Under the pieces are notes generated by a model. The model made no database searches. It was not told the origin of the DNA and saw only the letters and a list, made by a program, of their open reading frames with translations. Positions 45,321-57,236 of a stretch of DNA of 64,000 nucleotides are shown here, piece after piece. This DNA comes from Annulohypoxylon bovei var. microspora (Eukaryota > Ascomycota > Sordariomycetes > Xylariales > Hypoxylaceae), in contig MU405220.1 of assembly GCA_022836615.1 (NCBI GenBank), positions 310,001 through 374,000 of the forward strand, in the 5' to 3' direction. Positions within the stretch are counted from its first letter, which is position 1. Every line of letters starts with the position of its first letter. The translations under genes were made by a program, and so were the position numbers.

Positions 45321-47001
45321 TATCCTGGGACGCAATTAAGGTTGTGTTCTATTTTAAACGTCCATATTTGGACAGGGGATATGAAACTAATATTCTTTGG
45401 GTTAGGTATCTCATTACCTCATCAATTAACCGTATACCTAATTGTGGCTGATATTTCATCATTACGCGGCTTGAACATGCACACGAGTTGTAATGTGAAA
45501 TACTATTAATACTAAAGCACACAAATATTTTATCAACCAATAGAAACATCGCCGAGAATAAACGGAAAGGTACGGCCGTACTATGACAGCTCACCCGGCC
45601 GATCTCAAACCATTTCGAAGCACTTATCGGCCTCTCATGGACACCGGCACTGCCACTTTCTTACTATTCACATCTCAGGACCTCGGCATCGGAAGGGTTT
45701 TATACTCATTGAACCATGTCCGGATAGTTGTTATTAACATCTACCTACTTATGATTCATTCCGTGGTCTAGATAAGGCAAACTCCGAACCAGCCGAAGCC
45801 ACGTGTATCCTCAACTACATACTAAAGTCTAAAGTTCGGTCAGCCAATATTGTTTATCAATAGTTATATAATCCAATGTCACCATACAATGTCATACATA
45901 CATACATATCCATGGATGTCATCAAAAAGGTCGTGCCTCACAAGCAGAGACTCCTATATGTATCACACCTATTTAGGTAGTACATAACTTTCGAGTTACA
46001 AGGCAAGCATAACTATTCGGTTAAATCCCTTGTTAACGTCATACTACATGACTCAAAAGCACATACAGTTATACCTCTGATATCTATAGGCTCAACTTCT
46101 CAGCCATTTGAGAAATTTAAGAATTCCTCAACGCTGGCTTTCCTTCAGCCCCGTGTCTTGTAGGACCACATCGAGGTCCGACCTCGTATTTGAGAACTGC
46201 AAGCGCGGCTTGGCAGGCCAACGGATAACTCACCGCGGAGCCCAGTCATGCATCCTGCCGGCTATGATTTGCTGATTTTGCAGCAAATATTCACGCCATC
46301 GAAAGGTTCTGCATTTGTGATTCAGCTCTATTGAGAGCTACATACGCATTAGCTAACTATTCAAAGTTCAAAAAGCATGTCGACCTTCGAGGATCACACG
46401 AGGACTCTTGATCGTGATGTTCCTGCTGCATAGGTATTGTTTAGACAATTCCCTGTTTCTCGTTAATTATCAATTTGGTAGGTAAGGAGCTTCCCCGTCA
46501 ATTGAATACCTATCGTAAGGCCAGATCCGATCCAGCGGATGGGGAAGATTCTCAGCTATGAGAATTTTTTATATCAATACAAATATTGTGGATGAGATCC
46601 TAGGCCTGATGGCTTGTTTGGTGAGATGCGATTGGTTCGTAACATAAGGACATGATCCGTTGTATTCTATCGTGGCTGCAGGTCATTTTTCGTCGATTCT
46701 CGCTCGTGCATGAGCTCCCAGATTCCATTTCACCAACATGGCTTCCTATATGCCCGGGCATGATTTCCGGGCTCTCATTGCATTAGTAACATGCTACAGT
46801 CGCTTGTAAGCGAGTTACGAAGTCGGCTACATCCAATCTCTGTGGAGACCTGAATGGTTAACTTCGATTGTGTATATACGTGATGAACGACTGATTTTCC
46901 TGTACTTGAAATTTCTTGTTCGACTACTATGCCTATTTAACAATACGCTCGTTGACTATACTCGTTAATGTTGACTACGTTCGTTTAAAGTCTCTTATAA
47001 G
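45321..47001. other. Intergenic, AT-rich upstream of the deacetylase
   Basis: 1.7 kb between the MITE-like element and the chitin deacetylase. AT-rich, with no supported frame. It includes the deacetylase promoter, with no recognisable site. Confidence 0.6.
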
Positions 47002-48556
47002 ATGCATCCTCGCACTTTAACGTCTCTAATTTTGGCAGGTCACCTTACGATTAGCTTCGCCCTTACGCTACCCTCGTGGCTTACCCAGCGTGATGTCTCG
47101 CCTGACTTAACTTGTGGGAGCACGGGATCTGGAACGGAGGGATACACATGTCCCGATAACCTGTGCTGTTCCCAGTATGGTTTCTGCGGCAATACGACAA
47201 ACTACTGCTCGACTGGCTGTCAGACTCAATTCGGTATTTGTAGTGGATCGGGCGGTGACGGAGATGAAGGGTCCGGTGATGATGGTGACGGAGGGGTTTC
47301 TCCAGATCTAACATGCGGGACGACAGGGGCTGGGGAACATGGGTATATTTGCCCAACCGACATGTGCTGCTCTCAATAGTAAGTACTAAGAAATAGGCAC
47401 CTTCTAGAGCTCCATACTGAAACTGGTGCCCAGCGGATTCTGCGGCAGTTCGACCGATTATTGCGAGACTGGATGCCAAACTGCATTTGGAACATGTGCT
47501 GATGGCAGCGGTGGGAACAATACCGGAAGCACTACTGATGGGCGTTGCGGTCCTGAGTTCGATAATGCAGTATGTAAAGAAACAGAGTGCTGTTCTGCTT
47601 CTGGGTAAGCATACTACCTACTTCAACATCAGCTCTCAATCCTAGCATTGCTTATATATTACTCCAGATATTGCGGCACCACTACAGACCACTGCCGCGC
47701 CCCGGATTGTCTATTCGACTTCGGACCGGCTTGTGATGCGAACAAAACCCCCACCGGCATCAACACATCGACATTGAGTCGGTCGCCCCTAGGCAGTGTT
47801 GTAATCGGTGGCACAGGGATCTACGACTGCGAGAGCGAGGGTGACGTTGCTCTTACCTTTGACGACGGCCCTGACAAGTACACATCCGATCTCCTAGATT
47901 TGTTAGAGAAATATAACGCCAAAGCCACGTTCTTTATCACTGGCATTAACAATGGCAAGGGTGAAATCGATAATGCTAGTCTCGTATGGCCTTCTATAAT
48001 CCAGTAAGTAGTACTTCCAATATTAGCTGGCGGACCTAGCCCCTAAACTTTGGTTTCTTACTTCTTTAGACGCATGTACTCCGATGGGCACCAGATCGCA
48101 TCCCACACCTGGTCCCACGCCGACCTCAGCACTATCACATCATCTCGGCGAAAGGACGAGATGATCAAGAATGAGATGGCCCTCCGCAATATTCTTGGAT
48201 TCATCCCGACATACATGCGGCCTCCCTACAGTTCTTGCACAGAAGCCAGCGGTTGTCAAGACGACCTAGCTTCTCTAGAGTACCATGTCGTATACTTCGA
48301 CCTGGACACCGCTGACTATCTCAACGACTCGCCCGACTTGATCCAGAACTCCAAGGACAACTTCGATGACTATTTTGAGGACAAGTCGCCGCAGACAGAC
48401 GATGCCCTGGTTATTTCGCACGATATTCATGAGCAGACCGTCCATAATTTGACGGAGTACATGCTGAAAGGCATTCAAAGTCGGGGTTATAAGACTGTCA
48501 CCGTCGGTGATTGTCTCGGTGACCCGGTTCAAAACTGGTATAGGCAGGTTAGCTAG
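47002..48556 (+). CDS. Secreted chitin deacetylase, three CBM18 domains plus CE4/NodB domain
   Basis: Exons 47002-47378, 47434-47604, 47668-48003 and 48070-48556 join in phase to 456 residues. A signal peptide (about 1-20, LTSLILAGHLTISFA) precedes three hevein-type chitin-binding domains: about 36-81, 100-146 (split by intron 1, CCSQ/YGFCG) and 160-205, each with the CC..YGFCG or CCSASGYCG cysteine pattern. Domains 1 and 2 are separated by a Gly/Asp linker. The CE4 polysaccharide deacetylase domain follows: TFDDGP (D248 base, D249 metal), HTWSH (H307, H311 metal), RPPYSSC and the VISHDIHE motif. It removes N-acetyl groups from chitin oligomers outside the cell or in the wall; in plant-associated fungi this can lower recognition by host chitin receptors. 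It has no membrane anchor visible, no same-pathway neighbour, and sits in a gene-poor stretch. Confidence 0.95.
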
Positions 48557-49189
48557 GTGATATTAATATCTTCTACTTTCTCGTTATGACTAATGTGAGA
48601 TGGAACTGGGGTGTGTGTCTAGGACTTTGTTGGGCGTTTCTAGACAGGTATAAAATTGATGTAAAATAAGGGTTGCTATCCTTTATTGTTTAAGATAAAG
48701 TAAAATACCTTAATTTAACTAATCATGTACCTACCTTGAATCATATGAATATTAATATGAAGCTGCTCGGCCTGGCTACAACGCAATATGCCCCATCGAT
48801 ATAAATTGACAACTATTCATAGATCTTATATTTACGAAAGAGTTTACAGGAGTATCCTCACATCTAAATAACGTAAGCAAATCGTATACATCCATATTCT
48901 AACGACTTAGGCAGCTAGGCTACCTGACCGAGCGACAAGCCTAATTACCACTCGCTTGCTCGTTTGGGATAGCTGTAAAAGAAGGGGGGCATTCACTGTT
49001 TAGATACACGACATACAACCTAAGTAATGCTTAAACTTACCACATGCTTCACTATCCCGCGGTAGAAAAACAAGACTTTAAATTCGTTCGGTATGGTACA
49101 TTCGATATATAAGCCTTGCTGTACTTGCCAGGGCTCTATATGGTACATATGGGCAGAATATATGCCTAGGGTTAGCGTGAAGGTCAGCC
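48557..49189. other. Intergenic between convergent genes
   Basis: 633 bp holding the 3' ends of the deacetylase and rml2. AT-rich; nothing else seen. Confidence 0.7.
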
Positions 49190-50493
49190 CTATGATTTTT
49201 TGCCCTTCTTGTCTCTTCGTTTGCCCATGTTTCGGACTCTGGGAACCACAACCCACTTGTTGGGGTTGTGCTTTCTGCGTGTCTTGTAACCACCTTTTGA
49301 CTAAGATTGTAGATCAGTACCTGGCTGCCAATTTCATCTTCAAAGGAATGGGTATCTCGTACCGGTGTGCCCCAGGGACTCGTCGGGTGCCGGTTACCCT
49401 TTGATTTACCACGGCCACCACCGTGAGGATGATCCACTAGAAACCACCAGTTAGTCTCTCGCTCGACTCTAATATTTGTTTATAGCTTTAGCACTATACC
49501 TTTGTTCATGGCCACACCACGTACTGTTGGTCTGATGTTCAACCATCGACTCCTACCGGCCTTACCAAGCTGCCGGTAATGGTGGTGAGGATTGCTCGAA
49601 ACACCAATAGTTGCGCAAGCATCCTTGCTGACCCTGCGAATTTCTCCGCTCTGCAGCTTAACTGTGACATATTTACCAGTCACAACCCTTACACCATCAT
49701 CTCTCAATTCTTCATCCTTGCTCTCAACGATACCAAAGGTACCCGCACTTCGGCAGAAGACAGCACCTCCTTTCGGGTGAGAGCCAACGTTGAACACCGG
49801 CATGCCTATAGGGATGAGATGCAGCGGCAGGCAGTTCCCGCGATGTGCTGTCTTAGCAGCCAGGATACCTGGATCGATCACTCCACCCATGCTCTCGAGA
49901 AGGTCTTGAGGAATACCAGCTCGATAGCTTTGAACCACATCTCCGGCTCTCATACCCTCGGCGGCTACGATATATGTCTTATTTCCGGTAGCTTCCTCGT
50001 TGAGCAATGCAATATGTGCGCTACGACCCGGGTCATACTCGATTCGCTCGACGGTGTGAGGGCCAGCGATCCAACGGTGGAAATCTACTGTTCTTATTCT
50101 TCGCTTTGCACCTCCGCCACGATGCCGAACTGTGACGCGTCCATTGTTGTTACGGCCACCCTTAGCCATTCCCTTTTTGGGGTAGGTCAATGGAAGGAAG
50201 GGCCTGCCTTTCCATAAGTGATCGTTGATAGGTCGCCTTAGATGTCGCAAACCGGGTGTCCTAGGCTTGTAGCTGCGCATAATTTGCGACGACTCCCTTT
50301 CAGACTTGATCACGGATGGCACATATACCTTGCTAGGCGTGGAAGCTGCGTGCAGTTGATCGAGAGCGGGATTGGGAGGTTTGGCAGCCTCGCGGACTGT
50401 CGCATAGCTTCGGAGGGAAAGACTCGACGAAGAGCATTGACAGCTAGTCAATACCCTCCGAGTTGGGAGGGAAAATACCCGCGGCTGTATCAT
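49190..50493 (-). CDS. rml2: Mitochondrial large-subunit ribosomal protein uL2m (RML2)
   Basis: Exons 50493-49500, 49436-49363 and 49300-49190 give 392 residues. The ATG at 50493 begins a mitochondrial presequence rich in Arg and Ser (MIQPRVFSLPTRRVL); an in-frame ATG at 50544 is less typical. The uL2 fold begins with NNNGRVTVRHRGGGAKRRIRTVDF, includes MPVFNVGSHPKGGAVFCRSAGTFG, and contains the peptidyl-transferase-centre loop VDHPHGGGRGKSKGN created by the first splice. The second splice turns SPWGTP into SPWGTPSKGGYKTRRKHNPNKWVV, matching the family; without it, the open frame runs on into an unrelated tail. The protein ends in GKRRDKKGKKS, the basic C-terminal extension. Function is in the mitochondrial 54S subunit. 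It is divergent from the B-type cyclin. Confidence 0.94.
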
Positions 50494-52200
50494 CCTATCA
50501 TTTCGCAGCCAGCGGTGGCATATATTTGTCCAATTGATGCACACTCGACAGTCGACAAGGAAGAGCTGATCTGATCCAGCCTTGGACCAAAATTTAGAAA
50601 TTGAAGCTATTCAGGAATTCAAGTTCTTCCGAAGTCAAGGGTAAGAGGCTTGGCATGCTAAGTCAGCTTCATGATTTACCGAACTTTTGCCATTAAATCA
50701 CAAAAGTTTAACTGGCTGGAGGGTGATTAGTCAGAAAATGCGGCTGAATGGGAAAGACTCGTCCTGCTTGCCTGCCCAGATGACGATTGGATAGTTCAGC
50801 CACATGCTAGCGCGAACGCGGGATCACGTCAGCGGATTGGTCGAAAAGAGGGAATTCCCCAAGCAGCAATTCGTTGAACCAATTAAAAACCCGTTGCCCC
50901 GCCGTTGCTTCTGTTGATTTAGTGGGATTGTGGATCCAGTCACGTTTGCAAGGGAAAAAAGAGCAAGTGCGGGACCGTAACAACCGTCGTCTGGTGGCAG
51001 GACCCGTCAATTGTACTTTCGTACCGTGTGGGATCCTTAGATCGCGTCTTCCAAATCCGAGTAGGTACCTAAAAAGCTCCAGCAATTCCTTCTCATACCC
51101 AACACCAACCAACCTCTTTCCTACAACATCCACCTTAAACCTTCACCTACTCTTTTACACCTACAATTCGTGTTCACCATTCGCCATTGTCGAACAATTA
51201 GTATCGACACTGAGACTGTTATCCTTTCATGCTCTCCCCTATCTATCCTTCTATCCCTTTCTTCAAATCATATTAACTAGTCTCACTTGAAGAACAATAG
51301 CTTCTTCAATATCAATTTTCTATCTATCTATTTGACCTCTGCCCTGGTGGGCTTGAACCAAATCGCGTACCAAGGTGGGTCTTTGATCCTTCAGTACGTA
51401 CCTACACTAGGCGTCTGAAGTATCAGGAAACCTTGGTCGCCGAGAGAAACAACAGCTTGAGCAGGGACCAAGTTACCTTGACACAGCCCAATTCGCGCTA
51501 AGGAACCGTGTACCGCTTCTACGCAGTACGTACAAACATATCCCTAGGGTCACGTAAAGGTAAGGAAGGTACCTGCACCACTCCACCACGCTTTTTGCTT
51601 TCAAACCCCAATTACCAAAAGCCAAAAGCCAAAACATTGGCTTGCACTCCTCAAAAACATCACAATTCTTCTACCATTTCTACCATAAACAATCATCAAC
51701 CTTACTTTCTTCCACTTCACCACTTCACTACTTCACACTCTTCCAATTCTTCTCTTCTTCCCTTCCTCACCCACTACTTAATCTTACTCGCTTCCAATTA
51801 ATACTCCATACACCATACAATCATACATCTTTCACATTCGCATTTGCAGTTGCATCACGTCTTCTCATTAAGATTTGTTGCGTATTACTTTCGCTTTGGG
51901 ATGATCCAGCGTCTGATGTTGAAAGAAGATTGTTGATAGTTGCCTCTGTTCACTCTCTAGCGAACTATCTCTAACGTATGTTACCTTCGAATCCTAATCA
52001 CAGCATGTATTGTTTCTTTTGTCTTCGCCACAATTCGCGATGAACATCACAAGTTGAAGCAAGGTCTTCACGGTATCACCATTGCTACAATATGTATATA
52101 TATTCGCAACCTGTCCAGGTCATCGCTAACTTGTTCTATTGTTATAGAACCCATCTCGAAGTTCAATTGTGTCTTCGAAGGCATCCAATCATCTCTCAAG
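50494..52200. promoter_or_regulatory. Divergent promoter region of rml2 and the B-type cyclin
   Basis: 1.7 kb between the two start codons. CCAAT boxes occur on both strands at 50836-50840 and 50879-50883, close to rml2. The right half (51.1-51.9 kb) is a long pyrimidine-rich stretch that looks like a cyclin leader, with many short upstream ATGs, and may contain leader introns. No other gene seen. Confidence 0.55.
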
Positions 52201-53914
52201 ATGCCTCCTGTAAGTTTGATTCGCCATACCGACTATCCTTCGATTGTAGCTTGGCACAGCTTGCTTGACACGCAACATATTTTCATATTTATCTTTACTG
52301 CATTGTTTAACAGTGTCTGACTTGATGTCTATAGGGACGCCCCGCCCGACGCGTCGTCTCTAACGAGAATGATGAGAATTCTACGCGTATGACGCGTGCT
52401 AAGGCCGCAGCACTTGACGTCGATGTCACGTCTCAACCCTCTAAGCAACCCCTTCAGTCCAAGAAGTCAGCAGTTAACGCGAACCCTGCCGCTCAACGAA
52501 AACGTGCTGCTCTAGGCGATGTCAGTAATGTTGGAAAGGGTGAAGCAGCCGAGGGAAAGAAGCCTCTTGGTGGAGGCAAGGTCGGTCTAGTTTCTAAGGC
52601 CGCACAACCTACTGGTGTTCAGAAGAGCCATGCCCGTACCACTACTACGACTCGATCTGCCCTGGGTACCAAGGAGACGAAGAAGACTGAGGTGAAGCGA
52701 GCAGGATCCGGCTCGGGTGCTATTGGATCTCACAAGCGAAAGGTAACTTCGACGTCGATCAAGCAAGATATCCTTGTAGAGGAGCCAGTTCGCAAGAAGG
52801 CTCATACTGTTGAGAAGCAGGAACGAGTTGAACCTCAGGCGGAGAAGCTAGATCCCGTCCCCGAGAAGGCATCCCGCAAGGAGGCTGCGCCTCTTCAGCA
52901 GGAGGTTGGCCTAGTGCTGCCGCCGGGTGTTAAAGACCTAGAAGAGGAGGGTCTCGAGGACCCTCTGATGGTTGCCGAGTACGCGCATGAGATCTTCGAT
53001 TACCTTCGCGACCTTGAGTGCAGAGCAGTCCCGAACCCTCAATACATGATACATCAAGACGAGTTAGAGTGGAAGACGCGAAGCATTCTGGTCGACTGGA
53101 TGATCGAGGTTCACACGCGATTCCACCTTCTTCCCGAGACGCTGTTTCTCGCGACCAACATAATCGACCGCTTCCTTTCCCAGAAGGTGGTCCAGCTTGA
53201 CCGCGTGCAGCTTGTTGGAATTACAGCTATGTTTGTTGCTGCGAAGTACGAGGAAGTCTTATCACCACACGTTAGTAACTATAGGATGGTGTCGGACGAT
53301 GGCTTTAGTGATGCCGAGATCCTGAGTGCCGAGCGATTCATACTGGAAACGTTGAACTACGACCTTAGTTATCCCAACCCCATGAACTTTCTTCGACGCA
53401 TCTCTAAGGCAGATGACTACGATATCCAGTCTCGAACTATCGGAAAGTTCTTGATGGAGATCAGTATCGTCGATCACCGGTTCCTGGCGTACCGCCCTAG
53501 TCATGTCGCTGCTGCGGCGATGTATCTTGCACGACTTATCCTTGACCGAGGTGAATGGGTAAGTGCTTCAGCCACTATTAGACTTTTATGAATGTCATTC
53601 TAACCTACCTGCCTTAGGACCCGACTATCGCGTTCTATGCCGGTTACACTGAGGAGGAGATCGAACCCGTGTTCGAGCTCATGGTCGATTACTTGGCTCG
53701 CCCCATATGCCATGAGGCGTTTTACAAGAAGTATGCCAGTAAGAAGTTCATGAAAGGTAACTCATTCCCTACTCGGTATTCCCTTGCCCGATTCTTTACT
53801 AACAGTCTTATAGCATCTCTCATCACTCGCCAGTGGGCTAAGAAGAATGCGCCCATGTTCGGTATCACCGATACTAAGGATTCGGTAGACGAGCTTGCGG
53901 CCATGGATTATTAG
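52201..53914 (+). CDS. nimE: G2/mitotic B-type cyclin (NimE/Clb type)
   Basis: Exons 52201-52209, 52335-53558, 53618-53756 and 53814-53914 give 490 residues. The first coding exon is only nine nucleotides (Met-Pro-Pro). A perfect destruction box RAALGDVSN lies at residues 60-68 within a Lys/Ala-rich disordered N terminus, predicting APC/C-dependent degradation at mitotic exit. The cyclin box begins near residue 218 with EYAHEIFDYLRDLE and includes the cdk-contact block TRSILVDWMIEVHTRFHLLPETLFL and TAMFVAAKYEE. The C-terminal cyclin fold (YPNPMNFLRRIS, YRPSHVAAAAMYLAR) ends in KDSVDELAAMDY. It activates Cdk1 for entry into mitosis in the nucleus. An internal in-frame ATG at 52389 is a weaker alternative start. 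Three ACGCGT motifs lie in the first 63 bases of exon 2. Confidence 0.96.
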
Positions 53915-55156
53915 TAGATCCCTTTCGCCATACACCTTACCTCCACCCACACCGTAATGATATTCCGACGTTGGGTACCTTGGTCGGCGTCAGGATACCC
54001 AAGGTCTCATTGGATGACGGCCTTACGATAAGTTACACGACCCCCTCGGCCTACGACTCTCATAATCTATTGAATCCGGATCATACTCGAAGACGTCGTT
54101 CAACGTTTCAGTTCGGACGGTTGATCTTTTCGGATGCGCATGAAAATTGTCGACTTGCCGGTGATGCAAGTATACATTTCACCAAACTGAACCCCGAACT
54201 GTTTGTAGCCAGCGGCTACCTTGATTGCATCTCCATTCGCCTTTACAGTTCCCTTTGCTGCCGCAGCATATGGACCGAGGCAGGTGGAGCTGGTGGTTTA
54301 TTTCTTATTTTTTCTTTTACGAGTCTCCCAAAACCGACACTGGCCTTCCGAGTTCTGCTATGCTTGGCTCATAAAAGCTCCGTCCCCTAATCACTGAGCC
54401 TTGCCCTCCTTACCTTTGCTTTGCTTTACTGCAAAGCTTTGGTGAATAGATACTATAAGCCGGCTCTTGAGGCATGGCCAAGGAAGACTTATAAACCTGT
54501 ACATATTGTTAAGCTGTCGGTCATAACACGGACACCATGGGTGGGAGGCAATAAATTCGCATTGCATTAATCATGATTTTAACATGTTACCAATTACCCT
54601 ACCAGGGCATCCAGTCGCTGCTATAATAATATGGCTCAAGTGAGAGAAGTAGTCAATGAGATTAGTGAAAAGTCTTACCCAAGTATCTCCTTGACTGATA
54701 ACTGACCGTCCATATCCCTCGTTAGCCTTTTTCTAGTAGAATATGCCAATGTTTATGTTGCTTGTTGATTCTATATACATTAATAGTTGGGCACTTGCTG
54801 TTCCTGATATTTTCCTAAGTATGGTTCAAAATATTGATGTACTACATCATGCCCGCGAACTAGTGTTCACTGAGGCCTTCTGTACTAACACCACCAACTA
54901 CTATCAGTGAACAATTGATTACGAGTCCTAGGGAATGGATTTGGATATCAAGTCGCTGTTACTACTTACTACCTACTACCTTACTATAGGAAAAATGCCA
55001 CCAGATCGATGCCACCCTCCTGAAATCATCGCTCCGTTCTACCTTATCCTATCCGCCTATCCTACCCGAGCTACTACCTGTATCAAGGAGAACAGGTACA
55101 CATAAGAACCGCCCGCCCGCCAAGTTATCCGCCTATCTATCCATCCATCCACCTAC
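53915..55156. other. Intergenic between convergent genes
   Basis: 1.24 kb between the cyclin 3' end and the GC-rich hypothetical gene. AT-rich with TAC/TACC runs near 54.96 and 55.14 kb. A frame at 53971-54390 has no family features. Confidence 0.6.
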
Positions 55157-55882
55157 CTACCCCCTACTCCGCCGATCGCTCCCCAGCACCTTGGTCAACA
55201 GCGCCGCGCCGCCCAGCGGTCCCCACTGCCTCTCCCAGTCCGCGAGGTACCGGCTGCGCTCGGCCAGCGCGCGCTTCCGCGCCGCGGCCTCCGCCTCGCG
55301 TCTCTCGCCCGCGGCCCGGCGCTCCCGCGCCATCCGCCCGAAGTTCCGCGCCTTGGGCGGCGGCCCCGTGCCCCCCACCACGAACCACGTCAGGAACGGG
55401 ATCCGCGCTTCGCGGCTGCGGCCGGGGGCGAGCTTGGTGCCCGGCTTGGGCTTAGGCGAGGGCTGGCGGGGCGCGGGGGGGAGGGGAAGGGGTCGGGGCT
55501 GAGGTTGGGGGGGGGGGGGGGGGGGGGACGGGGCTGCGGGTGCGGTGTTGGCTGGCGAGGGCGAGGGGGGAGGGCTGGGGTGTGTGGGTTCGTCGCCCGT
55601 AGGATGGGCTGGTGTGGTGGTGTTGGCCTCTGCGGCGGGAGGCTCGCTTGGTGCTTCGTCGGTCTGGGTGGTGTCAGGTGCAGGTTCGGAGACTTCTGGC
55701 TCTGGGTTTGCTGGCTCTGGCTGGGATTCAGGTTCAGGCTCAGGCTCAGCATCGCCAGTGTGAGCATCGTTGGCTTCAGCATTACCGTTGGTGTTGGTGT
55801 TCTCTCCAGGACTATCACCGGCATTCTCGTTGGCAGTGGCATCGGTGCCAGTACCAGCATCGGGGTCGGCCTCTGGAGACAT
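55157..55882 (-). CDS. Hypothetical protein: acidic/Pro-rich N terminus, basic C terminus
   Basis: A 241-residue single-exon frame starting at MSPEADPDAGTG. The first 90 residues are Glu/Pro/Ala/Asn-rich and low complexity. A poly-proline region (about 105-150) follows, encoded across a 21-G homopolymer on the plus strand. The last 80 residues look like a folded or helical domain: FLTWFVVGGTGPPPKARNFGRMARER, then a long charged helix and YLADWERQWGPLGGAALLTKVLG. The DNA is far more GC-rich than its surroundings and is open in several frames, so existence rests mainly on the non-random C-terminal segment and clean start. Function unknown. Upstream and downstream neighbours give no clue. Confidence 0.5.
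   Translation of the reverse strand: MSPEADPDAGTGTDATANENAGDSPGENTNTNGNAEANDAHTGDAEPEPEPESQPEPANPEPEVSEPAPDTTQTDEAPSEPPAAEANTTTPAHPTGDEPTHPSPPPSPSPANTAPAAPSPPPPPPQPQPRPLPLPPAPRQPSPKPKPGTKLAPGRSREARIPFLTWFVVGGTGPPPKARNFGRMARERRAAGERREAEAAARKRALAERSRYLADWERQWGPLGGAALLTKVLGSDRRSRG
55507..55527. repeat. 21-nt poly-G homopolymer inside the coding frame
   Basis: Twenty-one consecutive G on the plus strand, encoding seven prolines on the minus strand of the GC-rich hypothetical gene. Mononucleotide runs of this length are prone to slippage in vivo and in sequencing; a change not divisible by three would remove the C-terminal domain. Confidence 0.95.
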
Positions 55883-57236
55883 GGCTAGGCTTTACTGGAT
55901 TTCAGTCGTTGCAGAAGATAAGGCAGTAATACTTTATGACCTTGGTGTAATCGATAAGTCTCTTCGTGCTTTTGGTAGAACGTAGCAGAAGAAGAAAAGA
56001 GAAATCAATGCCAGTTGAGATGGAGTGGAACATATAGATTACGATTTCTTCCTACACGTAGATGTCATACGGCGCGATGACACTTCCATGGTGCGCGTAG
56101 AGGGTGTCGAGACGGATAACCGACAGGTGTTCAAGACTTGCAATGGCAAATAAGTTGCTACCTGTGTTTTTAGATGATTAGTGAGGTGGTGGAGTTGGGT
56201 TTGCTTAGTTGAAGCATTCGCACTATGGATATCATCCGTAGTTACCAGTGAGTGCGGATGAAGCTTTACAGACATGGCCACTTATTCGGGAGTTTGTATT
56301 ACATCCCATATTCACACCTTATCCTTGCATAGACCTGGTTCCTTGTAACTCCCAACGCATATAAGCAATCATTTAACTAGTCATGGTATATATATACGTG
56401 TCCGTATGATGGCATTCAGCAAGTTGACACATGCAATAAGTGCAAATTCCTGTACAAACGGGGTCACTTTAAAGGTTCCACTGCTACGTAGTTGATAGTG
56501 CGGTGTCCTACAAAATCATGGTGTGGCACACTGGATATAAGTGCTATCGCTAACAAGTGTATCTTAAGCTTCCTCAGAAGGGTAATTCTTTCATTACCTA
56601 GCTAGGAATTACGGAGGAGGTTTTATTGCCATACACAGTTGGAGATGTATCTTACAGCACCCCCTGACACTTAATAATGTTTGTCGGTGTTGGTATCATT
56701 TTCATCATTTCCTGTACGTGTATTGCCACGCCTCATATAGGACCAATACAGCAAGTTTACAGAGTCCAGTAATGTCGTAGGGGACTCTATTTAACTCTTC
56801 GTAGAGGTTGTATTGCTAAAACAAATGCTGAGGAGTATTGACAAATAGGGTCGAACATGTATTTCCGTAGTCTGAGCTATAATCCGTCTATCTCTATAAA
56901 AAAAACGACAGTACAAGTATGAGAAATTGATTTTCCCATATCAGGTGAATCCCTAAAGGCCCAATCCCCTCCTACCCCATTCCCTATTTTCCCCCGTTTA
57001 TTGTTCAATCATCTAGAGACCTTCGCAAAAGGAGCCGCGGCGGTACATTTTGTAATCCGGTAATAAACAAACGAAAAGTTGGAGAATGGCTATAGTCTTC
57101 GTACCCGACGAATTCTGCCTCCGTCTTGGTCGCAATGAGTAACATGTCGATAGACAGACTCGTGAACCGTCGGTGAAAATGCCCAATGCCAGAGACCAGC
57201 ACACCGAGCAACGAACAAACGTTACGACTCACAACC
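55883..57236. other. Intergenic, no gene supported
   Basis: 1.35 kb between two minus-strand hypothetical genes. The left part is the promoter side of the GC-rich gene. Short frames only. Confidence 0.55.

Noticed and set aside
49078..49350. Extended tail of the rml2 exon 2 frame
   Set aside because: Arises by reading through the second intron; the spliced frame gives the expected GYKTRRKHNPNKW ending.
49579..50217. 212-codon plus-strand frame opposite rml2
   Set aside because: Lies antisense to a strongly conserved ribosomal protein and has no domain.
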